From contig JAOVFP010000008.1 in assembly GCA_025738555.1 (NCBI GenBank), forward strand, positions 3,100,001 through 3,164,000: a DNA stretch of 64,000 nucleotides. Reading direction: 5' to 3'. The stretch's first letter is position 1. The number at the start of each line of letters is the position of its first letter. The stretch comes from Cyathus striatus. Taxonomy: Eukaryota; Basidiomycota; Agaricomycetes; Agaricales; Nidulariaceae. A model generated the notes under the pieces. That model was not told where the DNA came from. It saw nothing but the letters and a program-made list of their open reading frames with translations, and searched no databases. Positions 22,210-33,384 of the stretch are shown here, piece after piece. The translations under genes and the position numbers were made by a program.

Positions 22210-23285
22210 CATTAATACGCCTAGCGTAGTTCTACCCACTATAAAACCTTTATTTCAATATTCTAAAGTGCTACTTACAAATGGTATAATATCTATGGGT
22301 TGTATTTAGTAGCTAAGGTAGAGGTCCTGGACTGTTAGCTAGTGTGGGAATTATTCGTGCTAATAAGGGACATGTCTAGCCTAAGTAGGAAAGCACCTAA
22401 AAATAGAAACACCAAGGTTAGAGTTTATTCTCGATATCAGTGGGAAATAGTTACCAGTAAGGCCGGAGATTGAGCTAAGCGCGCGTCTAGTCTAATAATA
22501 GGTTATCAAAGTCATATGTTATTTCGCCATAGGAAAAGCACGGGGATTTAGACTCACAGCAAATGCCACTATCTAACCACACTGTACCAGCGCTGTGCAT
22601 CAGCACATCATAGGCGCCTGGATAGGCCTGAGACCCAGCATTCCTGGCTGGCTTATTCAGCATTTCCCATTTCCACACGTCAAAGCACACGGCATCACAC
22701 CTTCATATGGAGTGTCTCACCTGCAGATATAGCTTATTGTACTTCGCTATCTTTCCATATGGACGCATTCTTGGCACTTGTATGTTTGGTATATTCGTGA
22801 TTTACTCTGGTCCATCCCAGATGCCTGTCTCCAGTCTAAAAGTCTATTTTACAGCTTAACTAATGTGTAATTACTGCTTTTGTATTAACTATATAGTTTC
22901 TCTTAGCCATGTTCTGTAAGATATTTAATAGGTAGATTTGTGTAGTAGAAGGGCAGTCTCCTGTGCCCCGAGAAATACCATCTAGCATTGTGCTTAAGTA
23001 TTTGTGTGAGCTTTGAGATTCTAAGTGCAATGCGAAGTGTGAAGTCATAAGCCCATGTTAAGTCCGAGATTAAGGAACACGCATCAAAACGCACATCAAA
23101 GTGTTCGCTAAGTGTGCACTCCCTCTCGAATGTCAGTTTGCGACACCATTTCTATACTTTACTTTGCCCGGAAGCACCTTGCATCTGAGTCTTACCCACC
23201 AAGCACTTTCTTAGTGAGTGTATGTGGTGTGAGTTTTATTATTAATATTTACATTTACACTACGTTGTGCTAAACTAAGTACTTT
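22210..23285. other. CpG-retaining 1.07-kb insertion in the F3 left arm
   Basis: This interval breaks the F3 satellite. Sequence before it (GCAT at its left edge) and after it (GCATCAC) both match the uninterrupted right arm around GCATCACATTT, suggesting a short duplication. It keeps many CpGs, unlike its surroundings. Minus-strand frames at 22487-22690 and 22903-23094 have no recognised motif. It could be a solo LTR, a non-LTR fragment or captured host DNA. Confidence 0.5.
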
Positions 23286-23759
23286 AGCATCACTCATGAT
23301 CATCACAATTTTCACATGCTTCATGGCCGTCACGCATTTATAGCTGTCACAAGTGTGACATATTTCTAGTGTGTCACAATTGTTAAGCTTTTACATGTCA
23401 CATTCATCAACACTAGTGTTGGCATAATCAGTTAATGGTGGTTATATTATACACTATTCAATCTATATATGAGTTCATCAAATATTGATGGGGTCCCAAC
23501 AGGTGTGCAATGACAATTGTTCCCATACCTTTCATGATCTAGGAATAGGAGTACTGTACTAATCAAAATACTTTGGCAGTCACATGTCATGACACTACCT
23601 GATGTGCCAAAATTTGGTACATGTCATGTGTCATGAGAGCAACTGATGAAGGTTCAGGTGGTTCAAAAAAACCCTCAATTTCAAGCTTCAAACCCCCAAA
23701 AATCACCTCCTACATACTCTAGCTATATTTTGGACAATGTAAGATTAAATAGAAGGCAC

Positions 23760-25800
23760 CTACTCAACATCAGAGGCATCTTCATCATTATGGCACCAAA
23801 AGTCCTGGTTACATGTATTCAGCTTGTGCTTCCTTTTCCCAGGCCCTAACTCTTCATTCTTCTTTACCAGCACTGCAGTACTACCTTCCCCGACCTGTAC
23901 AACAAGCTCATCAATATCATCTGCCTGTGCTCCAGAGTAGAGGCCTCCAGCTTCATTTCTGCAAAGGGGCTCAGACTGTGGCAGCCCTAGAACTTCATTT
24001 ATCAAGACACCAGAGGGAAGATCACTTTCATCATTGAAATCTGCCTCAAGCACATCAAGGTTGATCTTGAGATCTTCAATAACTACAGAGTCTGTATCAA
24101 TATATGGAGCAGGTTTGTTGGCAGTATCTGCTTTTAGCTCTTTGCAAAAGTCAGGATCTGTCTTCTGTAGATTCTGAATGGCTGCATGTGCTGCTATACT
24201 GTTCAATGGTTCATATGATAAATTCCATGTTTTCACCTCACACATCTCGAAAGCCTTTTAAAATCTGTCAGATATTGTATGAGTATTAATGGTAAGTATA
24301 CCTTTTTGATTATTTCTGGCTTTTGTAATGACACATATGCATTCCACAGCCATCTAACACTCCAGTCTCACATCAATTCAATCTTATTATCTAGCTTCAC
24401 CTCTTCTTTTGCCTCAAGCTTCTCTGTCACCTCATGGACAATATCCTTGTGATATGAATGCTTCAATGAATGCTTGAAGATTCATTGAAAGCCCACATCA
24501 CATGCTTGGAAAACTGGAGTACAACAACCAGGTACATAGTGGAGAAGAATTTCAGGGTGCATCTCTTTCATCCACATTTGGAACTCCAGGGATCAATGTA
24601 CTGACCATACATCTATCTGCCAGATACACTTGTAGTCCAGTGGAAGGCCAAACTTTTCATGTTGTTCCTTGAAATATGGAACTAGTACATCTTTGACAAG
24701 GGTCTTCATAGTGCTCTGATTTGACCAGTAGGTTGATGAATGTGACACTTCAAATCATAAGCTTGCATTCTCTGCTTCCTTGTATTTTTCAGCTGTTGGT
24801 TTAGAACAGGACCATGACCCATGACCCTGATATATGGATTGAAATGGCAACAGTACTCCACTGTTTGACAGAGAGCAGACAACTGTGAATGCATGCTTCT
24901 CATCCTGCCCCACAAGTGAAACTTGTGATGCATCTGTCTTGGCTCAGGTAAGCTTTGTACCCTGAGCAAAGACAACTTGTGTCTGATCTGAGTTAACTAT
25001 ACACTCACTAGGTATATCCTCCTGCCATATAGCATTTGCCATGCAAAAAAATGCATGCTTGCATACAGTTTCCCAATTGTCAGGAAGCTTATGCACTGCC
25101 CATGTTGCCTTCCATTGTGACCATTGAAGTGTCTCATGCAACCATCAATGTACAAAGTTATTGGAGCACTGAAAATGTGAGCCATCATCTGCCTCATTCT
25201 CAAATATCTCTGGTGCTAGCTTCATAATAATGCCCACCATGATTGCATGAGCTGTGATGATAGTAATGGAGGCTGATGCATCACATAGCTCATTCAGTTG
25301 TGCTTTAATTGCTTCAACAACTTTGGAATATTGTGTCTTAATTGGTATGTGAGCTTGTGGTATGATTAATAGTAACCATATATTTCTCACCAATGTGCCA
25401 CGCCTCCCCATGCCAGGATGTCCTTGATGATTACTGTTCTTGACCATCTCTTCTGCCCTCTTAGACCATTTCAGATGGCCATTTTTCCGATCTATCCAAC
25501 CATCGACTGTAGTATGATTTAACCCTCCAAATAACTCCTTATTAAACTTCTTCAACTTGCTAATGATCACTTATGAGCTCATTTTATAGCCTACTGCAGG
25601 AGACTTTGAAATGCAGTCAATATGGACCCATAGAAATGGCGTGTGCCAGTTGGTATGTTTTGCTAATTGGTATTCTTTAGTATGTTTGCATCCCACAGGT
25701 TTAAGGTGCTTGTCCCATAGTTGCTTGTTAGCCCCACAGTCTGGACATGAAAATTCTGCAATTTACATGTGCTTCACCATTATGGGTTCGCTATGCTTCC
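23760..25800 (-). pseudogene. DDE_1-type transposase (pogo-like), degenerate
   Basis: The minus strand starts in a cysteine region (FSCPDCG, then GCKHTKEYQLAKHTNWHTPF). A helical DNA-binding-like segment follows (VDGWIDRKNGHLKWSKRAEE). The DDE_1 core shows NSDQTQVVFAQGTKLT (first Asp region), VSLVGQDEKHAFTVV, then QIDVWSVH, a stop, SLEFQMWMKEMHPEILLHYV and QACDVGFQ, the third-residue region. An acidic C-terminal tail ends at 23760. Stops near 24480, 24600 and 24750 and frame breaks near 24940 and 25145 show decay. It would cut and rejoin DNA at the element's inverted repeats. It could be one long gene with the Ulp1 module upstream. Confidence 0.75.
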
Positions 25801-25899
25801 AACCATTTAAATCAAGCTTGCAATGTTTCTGTACAAGTAAGCTAAGAGTCAACATGTACAAAATGATTTACTTACTCATTTTCTTCCATCAGCTAAACA

Positions 25900-26180
25900 G
25901 ATACCTTTCTCCATTTCTGAAATGTGGACCTTCTTGTGGTGCTTTCTTTGATGATCTTGGTCAATTGTCTGCTTTCTCTCTGTGCATCATTTCTTTCTTT
26001 CCTGGTCAGATTCCACTCTTTCATCTCATTTCTGTTGGAGTTTTTGTGTCTCTCACTGTAGTTGTGCTTGCTTCTCCTCAGGAGCACATTTCTTGAAGTA
26101 CTGATGATCCCCTTCAGTGTGGCCTTTACATTTTGTGATATAGCACTAGAAATTGCTGACACCACATGCAAGTGCTTTCT
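25900..26180 (-). pseudogene. Zinc-knuckle and basic coiled-coil linker module
   Basis: Between the protease and transposase modules the minus strand reads CYITKCKGHTEGDHQYFKKC, a Cys/His group, then a Lys/Arg/Glu-rich coiled-coil-like stretch with several stops. It is probably part of the same polyprotein-like gene. Confidence 0.55.
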
Positions 26181-26249
26181 CTTTGGCAAGTGGTCCAGTG
26201 TGATCATCAGAAGCTTCATGCTTTGATGTGGACTCTTCTTCATCATGCC

Positions 26250-27493
26250 ACACTCTTTCATCTTCTGATGTCCAGTGTAAGACCTCTTCCTTTTGCAGGG
26301 AAATATGTGGTACATATGGATGTTGTATCACTATTGGAGGCAGCAGTATCATGTTCTCTTGGCCCATACTCTGATATGCTGTCTGCTGGTTGTGTAACTG
26401 CATGAGCTGTAAAAGAGAAGTTGTAATTGATGGCTTCTATTTCAAACATCTGAAGACCAAGGTGAATACTTGTTCTCATTCTCATGATTGTATTAACACT
26501 TACATCATTCAAATGGTGTCCAATTACTTTGCTCAACATCCTAATTCATGCTGCATCAACTTGTCTTGCATCAATGAGTGGATACAACTCAGGTAAGAAG
26601 TGGTGCGCAAGTGCATTGGCTGCAAGAATACCACAATTGTTGGGATCCAGCTGTTGGGTGGTCCTGAGAATTCCAATGAGGAATTTGAAGCCAGTATGAA
26701 CACTTGTCCACCATTTGACTGCTACTAATAGCTCTTCATCATACAGTTGATTCATAGAGTTGCTAAAGAAGATTTTATTGAGGGTAAAATCAACAACCAA
26801 AATCCAATGATTCTCATTAACATTGGATATAAAACCTAATGCTCTGAGTGTTCTATTGGTGAGATCCTGTCCAAGTTTCTGTAGATAACTGTACTTTCGG
26901 CTCCCCATGTAAGTAGCTTGATCCTGGTACACATTCAGCAGAGCATATTTAAAGTAACAATCTTTCAGCTTGATACAATTCAAAGGCTGGCAGTGCCAAA
27001 GCTCAAGTTCAAGGATCTGAACTATTTGATCCATGTGAACATCAGCAAACCACTGGTCCCTGCTTGCATACACTGCTAGCTTGACAATTGGCTCTGAGTC
27101 TTTAAACCCACAAACATATCCACCCCATGGTAATGCCAGTAACTGATTCAGTACTTGTCCTACTAGCTGATTTGAACCATTCTCACTGCCTCATGCCTGC
27201 AGAAACTTCTTTGTGGCTAACCATGGCCTCTGCTGAGAGAGATGAAGATTAGCAACTTTGGTCCAAAAGGTAATAACCCAGATTGGTAAGTAGCTATCTT
27301 TCCCCTCTATCACCACCCTGATTGACAAGATGCTTCCTTCCTGGTGTACATATGTAGCTTTCACATCATTCAAAAGGTCTACACTGGGGACTGGGATTTG
27401 GCATATAGTTTGTGCATCATGAACATTTGGGGAATTCAGACTCAGGAGATCAATTGCACTGATTCCAATGGATGTCAAGTTTGTGTGAATCAT
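26250..27493 (-). pseudogene. Ulp1-like (C48) cysteine protease module, catalytically damaged
   Basis: The minus strand contains NENHWILVVDFTLNKIFF (His of the triad in HW), then SNSM where Ulp1 proteases have an Asp-Ser-Leu/Met box, and LDPNNCGILAANALAHHF with the nucleophile Cys. The triad Asp thus appears to be Asn. A CG-to-CA change in a GGCGAC-like codon pair would do this. The upstream part (27493-27190) is a separate frame piece with IPVPSVDLLNDVKATYVHQE. Ulp1-type peptidases cleave SUMO-like conjugates in cells; in transposons their role is unknown. Confidence 0.72.
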
Positions 27494-27744
27494 TGGTAGT
27501 GGAAATCAAAGTAGCTCAAAGATCATTTCATTGCAATCAGGTAGAATTAGAGAACAGAGAGTGCTAGAAATAGCAAGGGATGCTTTCTTAGATTGAGTAG
27601 CCATGTGTAATGAATGAAGCCACAAAAATAGATCCTTTTGATTATCTGTATCATCTGGCATTAGTGGTTACCGGTTACCATCTAGTGGGGATAACATGTG
27701 CACACATAGCAACTGGAAATAAATAGAAAAACTTTTCTGGAGGA

Positions 27745-27815
27745 GACGGAATCAAACTCACTACCTCTTACTCATGTTGTCTCTCAGATTGTAACTGAAG
27801 CTGAGATATGAAAGA
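27745..27815 (-). other. tRNA-like stretch near the transposon end
   Basis: The minus strand contains GAGTTTGATTCC, close to a B box. The A-box side is weak (CTCAGCTTCAG). It may be chance or a tRNA-derived remnant. Confidence 0.25.
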
Positions 27816-27966
27816 CCTCTATGCCACTGCAAAAAATTTCTCTAGCAAATCCATCTGCTGAAAATTCACTAATGTCACATCAAAAATATGCAACTGCTGA
27901 AGGCATTCAGCAGTTGGGCCTGTCACATACATCCAAGGGTGCCAAAGTATTTTGATTAGTACAGTA

Positions 27967-29301
27967 TTGTGTGACACCACATTTAATTCTCAGTTCATTG
28001 CTTAGCAGTGTGAAGAGGTGATAAGTCGGTTGGGTGTACCTAAACAAAGAATAATAAATGAGTCAATCGAGACGTCCGTCCGATCTGGGGTGTTCTAAGG
28101 TGAAGGAAAATTAATTAGATTTTCTGTAGAATAACTACAGGTGTTTAAATACTAGAAAACTAATAATCTAAAATAAGTAAGACTAATTATATCAGATGAA
28201 AGATGTAAAAGGAAAAGTGTGAAACATTAGAAATAAATAGGAAACTCAGTAAGATAGTCCAATGTGTTGAGGTTTGCGAGGGGATAAGTTTTCCAAACAT
28301 CAGGGTCTGGTGTCGGTGCCGATGTCGGAGCTATTTTGAGAGTTCGACGTGTCGCAGGAGTTTGGTATAGTGTCGGAACAGTGAACGAAGAGGTATAATT
28401 TGAGGATAGTATGAAGAGAGCGAGCGGAAGGAGAGGACAGGTTGAGACGAGCGGCGGACACATCAATGATGTGTGATGCGTGATTACGTAATCCGATTTG
28501 GAACGTCTTCAGATGTGCGAAATATCGTGTTTCGCATCGCAGGCATTTTGCCTGCTCTACAAGTGTAATTCAGTCTTTTACATTGACTAGTCATTGATTG
28601 ATCTGTCAACTGTCAATCATTGACACATACTTTTTTGACAGATGAGGTCTGATCCTGTTGATAACATTGTTGCACATAACTATAGAGAAATGATATTACA
28701 TTTTTTTAGACAAGAGAGGAGAAGGGACAAAGGGGCCCTTCAGTAAAGAGAACAAGAAAAGAAGGCAATGACATAATTAACACTAAGCCAAAGAACAGAA
28801 AAGTAAGTAAATAACAGCCACTGAGCAAGAAAGTGCAAAGAAGTACAAAAGGGAGTTTTCAGATATCAGAATGAATACTAATACTAAAAGAGTGAGTGGA
28901 AGTGAAACTGATTGAGACACAATAAGATAGTTTTTATTAACTCCTCATTTCAATAAAACATAGAAAACCATCATGTAGTTATATAGAGTCAGCAGTTATG
29001 TGATTTGGTAATGTGTGTTGAAGATATTAGTATAATCAATGGCCAATGCAAGAATCATAATCATCTATAGGCTGTAATGTGTAAGTTTAATGTAATGTGG
29101 AATCACATCTATTCACTATCTATTCATATGTGTTAAACATGCAAGGTTCTATATTCTTCTCTGTCTGGTTGGTACATGTTTCCATAATGTTCAATACCAT
29201 TGTAATGTCCCTAACCATTATGGTTGTTATTTTGTCATTTTATCACATCTATAGTCTTGATTGTAAAATATGGCATATTCCAAATATATCATACACTCTA
29301 A
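27967..29301. other. Unassigned interval left of gypsy-2
   Basis: No recognisable gene. About 28020-28560 keeps CpGs and is unlike its AT-rich neighbours. Palindromic TGACAG/CTGTCA stretches occur near 28600. A minus-strand open frame at 28227-28466 has no known motif. It could be an LTR relic or host DNA inside F3. Confidence 0.55.
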
Positions 29302-29306
29302 ATAGG

Positions 29307-30581
29307 TGTCATAGCCGTACTTTTCCTACCTTTTCCGCACTTCTATTCCGCACTTTGTCTCTGCACTTCCCGCACTTCTTAACTTGTACAGATCTGGTTC
29401 CTCTACTTTCCCTTCCGCTCTTCCAATGAAGGTCGCCGAGCTTATGTCACCTTATTCACCCAATCCTTATCCGTTCTCCATTATGCTTTCTCCATCGTAC
29501 CCTGGGTATACTTGTCTCAGCATTCCTTTCAAATCCTTAGTTCGTCCTTGGTACATATTGTATTCAAACCCTACACCACCATCTTATTATGTTTATCAAT
29601 TAGTATACTATTACCCATTCGTTCACCGGTCATCAGTGAAGTTGTATAGTATTTAAGTAGCATATTTTGTACTACTGATACTCAGTTCAAATATCGACTA
29701 AGTTACTATCCTTCTTACTTGTCTTTGATGTCATATCCCATATCGCCTACCTCCGGACCCCTATGCCTTTACTCCGCCTCCATCCTTGTTTACTCCGAAC
29801 TTTGATTACGCTCTTAATATTACTTATTGATTACTGTACATAGATTACTCTCGTTTCCTTTCTTCTGTTCTACTGAGCTATCCCCTCAGTATTGTAGTAT
29901 ACATCTCATAGTGAGTCACTTATCATTCTTAAGTGCGCCACTATCAGTTTTACTTTACACTGCCATACGTGCTCACTTCTCCGACGCGTTTTATTATGTT
30001 TAATTAGTTATAGTCTTCATTCTACGTACGCCTACCCTGCTTGGCCAGCGGCCTTTACTTACTCCGAGTCTCTAGTATTTAAGTAGTACTCGATTTGTAC
30101 TTAGTCCTGAGTTTCATATTGAACTACGTCCTCATCCTTTCGTCTGACTTGAGTTACACCTCTCGTCTTCCGTCTCTCGTCTTCTCCGAAGGGCTTGCCC
30201 TTACTCCGAAATCCAGGACCGGGAATCCCAGGGGCGCAGCACATAAGCTGAAGCCGAAGTCCTACCCCCTGAGTTATCGTTCTCCGCTTTCGTCTTACAC
30301 TCACCCTTCGTTTCTCCGCAGTCACTCTCTTGTACTCCGCCGCCAAGTCAGGCTAGGGGCACGGTTGTGACATTTGAGTCCTACTCAACTCTGGCTTGAA
30401 TCATTGTCTTCACAGCAACGACTCTGCACTCCACACTCCTGTCTCTCCCTTCTGCACTTCGAAATACCTGGACCACGAGAACGACAAGGGGCACAGCACA
30501 TAAGCTGAAGCCGACGGTCCTTCTGTCCCACACTTCCCTATCTTACACTTCCGACCTTACGTAGAAATACAGGTCTTAACA
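29307..30581 (+). repeat. 5' LTR of gypsy-2, interrupted by a solo gypsy-1 LTR
   Basis: The LTR pieces 29307-29728 and 30378-30581 align to the 3' LTR (45013-45638). It starts TGTCATAGCCG and ends GGTCTTAACA. Confidence 0.94.
29729..30372 (+). repeat. Solo LTR of gypsy-1 inside the gypsy-2 LTR
   Basis: It starts TGTCATATCCC, ends GGTTGTGACA, and is flanked by TTTGA on both sides (29724-29728, 30373-30377). A solo LTR with intact duplication points to LTR-LTR recombination after insertion. It lacks part of the CCGCTGGCC palindrome found in the young LTRs. Confidence 0.94.
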
Positions 30582-30633
30582 GTATATTCGAACTCACACC
30601 TTGAGTTCTCACCCTTACTCACATCTTTTGTCT

Positions 30634-31468
30634 ATGGCTACTAGGACCGAAGGTCCCCGCACACGAAAACAAACTGCTTTAGAACTAGAGGCTGCCGAAG
30701 CGCCGCCTCCGTCTATCAGTGCTATCGTAGCGCAACCTTCAGGTTCTACGTCTACTACTATCCATCGCCCATTGTTACCTGCACACAGCATCCATTTCCA
30801 CCTCACTCCATTCCTCTTGCACCAGCGGAAATGGAACAAGCTGCTACCGTACCTGGGCTCTCTCGCACCACTCCCACATCTGAAACTCACTCCACTTCCG
30901 CTTCCCAGCATGAGGAACAACAGGTAAGCCAACCTGTTGTACCTCCTCCCACTATCCCAGTGGAAGAACGTGCTGGTAACACCACACCTGCACCACAAGA
31001 CACACCCGGTGCAGCTCCAGGAGCTCCTGGAGGCTCAGGTGATCCTGACGGTTCAGATGACCCAGATGGCCATCCTCATGGTGGTCATCATCGCTCTCGC
31101 CATCGCTCCCGCACTCATTCTCATTCTCGCTCTCCATCAGATTTTAATCGTGAGACCTTGAACGCGATTCTGCGTCTCACAGAATCTCTCGCCATTAGGA
31201 CTCCAACCTCCCACATACCTCAGCGTAAGGTCAAGGAGCCTGACACTTTCGACGGTGCGAGTGTTACCAAGCTGGAACCCTTCATCCTACAGTGTCTCCT
31301 AGTTTTCCACAATAACGAGACCATGTACCCCACTGACTATTCCAGAGTCAATTACGCCATTTCCTATCTAAGGGGTACGGCCATGAATCTATTTGTGCCG
31401 CATATTTCTAGAGGTACCAATGAGGACTGGATGTCCTCTTGGCCACGCTTTCTCATAGTCCTCCACAC
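30634..31468 (+). pseudogene. gag: gypsy-2 gag, 5' part
   Basis: An ATG at 30634 opens MATRTEGPRTRKQTALELEA. The frame must change near 30785 to continue into a Pro/Gly/Asp-rich and His/Arg-rich stretch, then the capsid-like part (PDTFDGASVTKLEPFILQCL, VNYAISYLRGTAMNLF). Gag is cut at 31468 by foldback F2 in the sequence for LHTHFG and resumes at 38879. Confidence 0.85.
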
Positions 31469-31559
31469 ACTAGTGCTGACAACTATTGTCATGCTTCATA
31501 CTGCAATTGCAGTAAACTTACTTGGGGATATACAACTACAGCATGTGAAGCTACTTCTA

Positions 31560-32640
31560 TAGAGTTACAGGTGCAACTTCATAGCTAGTTCTACTTCATA
31601 TAATTACAGTGAGAGCTTCACTATTACTTCTTTAAATTACAGCTACTACTTCACAATTAGAATTCACTACTACTTCATCAAATTGAAATAATTGCTTCAC
31701 CATTTATGTTCTGCTTCTAATGGTTGCAATCTGAACTTCATAGCTACTTCATGCACTTGCAGTCTGAGCTTCATAACTGCTTCATTTATTTGCATAAGTT
31801 ACTTCATTAGTGTAGTTTGACTTCACATAGTTGTAGTATAAGCTTCATGATTGTATATCTACTTCATGTACTTGCAGTCTCAGCTTCACAGAAGCTTCAT
31901 TAAATTACAACAATCACTTCACTATTTCTGTCTTACTTCATATGGTTTCAAGCAGAGCTTCATAACTACTTCATTCATCTGCAGGACTTGCTTCACTTTG
32001 TATGTTTACTTCATGTAGTTGTAGTATGAACTTCACAGTAGCTTTATTATATTACAGTAATTGCTTCACCATTTCTGTTTCACTTGATCTTATTGCAGTC
32101 TTAGCTTCATAACTACTTCATTCAAGTATAATAGTTACTTCATCATTGTAATTCTACTTCATGTCATTGCAGTCTGAGCTTCATCCTCACTTCATTTATT
32201 TGCAGTATTTGCTTCACAATTATACTTCTACTTCATGCCATTGCAGTTTGAACTTCATAGCTACTTCATTCATATGCAGAAGTTACTTCATTATTTTAGT
32301 TTCACATGGTTGCAGTCAGAGCTTCATTGCTGCTTCATCTAACTACAGTATTTGCTTCATTATTTTAGTTCTACTTCATGTAGTTGCAGTTTAAGCTTTA
32401 TCATTGCTTTATTTAATTACAGTAATTGCTTCACAATTGTACTTTCACTTCATATGGTTACAGTCTGAGCTTCATTGCTACTTCATCTAATTACAGTATT
32501 TACTTCACTATTTTATTTTCACTTCATATGGTTACAGTCAGAGCTTCATTGCTGCTTCACAATTTTTCTTTCACTTCATTTGGTTGCAGTCAGAGCTTCA
32601 ACACTACTTCATCTAATTACAGTGATTGCTTCATGAGTTT
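31560..32640 (+). repeat. 74-bp tandem repeat, left arm of F2
   Basis: Units read AGCTTCATTGCTACTTCATC, TAATTACAGTATTTGCTTCA, then CTATTTTxxTTTCACTTCAT and ATGGTTACAGTCTG, with a weaker 37-bp half-period. The inverted copy is at about 37290-38760. Confidence 0.88.
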
Positions 32641-32654
32641 GGTGATAGCTGACA

Positions 32655-33362
32655 TATGACATTACATATGTCACATGTTACACAATATCAAATTAGTCAT
32701 TTCATTTGGTTATACATATTACATAATCACAATACATCACACTGTCACAATATGTCACTTGGCCACAGTATGTCACAATACTTCCCACTGTCACAATATC
32801 TCACACCATTGCAGTACATCACATTGTTATACCACACAATACTATTATATGTTCACAATACATCACACTGTCACAACACGTCACACCGTCGCAATACATC
32901 ACAATGTTACAATATGTCACACAATATTAAATTATGTTCCACATGTCACAAAGTAATTTCATTTGGTTATACATGTTACATTGCTATAATACACCATGTG
33001 GTTACAATATATCACACCAGCACAGTAGACCACACTGTCACAATATGTCACACATGTCACATATATCGCATTTGTCACACTTTCACAAATGTCACAAATA
33101 TCACATATGTCACATGTTTACAAATGTCACTCTTGTCATACTTTTATTTGTCACACATATCACAATTGTCAGATTTGTGTTGTTGGTTATAGCTATCATG
33201 CTTGTCACATTTGCATGTATGACACTCCTATTATGTAGTTACATATGTCACATTTCTGAATTCATGTCACACCACATCTATTACAACCATTATACTTATC
33301 ACATGTCATACATCTCTTATATGTTGATATTACACCTGTTACATTCTCACATCTGTCACACT
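32655..33362 (+). repeat. TGTCACA-type satellite, inner left arm of F2
   Basis: Loosely periodic CACAATATGTCACAC-type units are mirrored at about 36702-37270. Open frames are low-complexity artefacts. Confidence 0.82.
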
Positions 33363-33384
33363 TTACTTATATATCATGTATGTT

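Larger units (their letters stand above)
23554..27964 (-). mobile_element. TA-flanked DNA transposon with DDE_1 transposase and Ulp1-like protease (4.4 kb)
   Basis: A perfect 25-bp inverted repeat starts CTGTACTAATCAAAATACTT at 23554 and is mirrored at 27940-27964. The dinucleotide TA flanks both ends (23552-23553 and 27965-27966). TA duplication and a DDE_1 transposase fit the Tc1/mariner-pogo group. Both protein modules are on the minus strand. Many in-frame stops show it is inactive. Confidence 0.85.

Noticed and set aside
28227..28466. Minus-strand frame with a possible signal-like N-terminus
   Set aside because: Short, isolated and without homology; in an unassigned CpG-richer patch.
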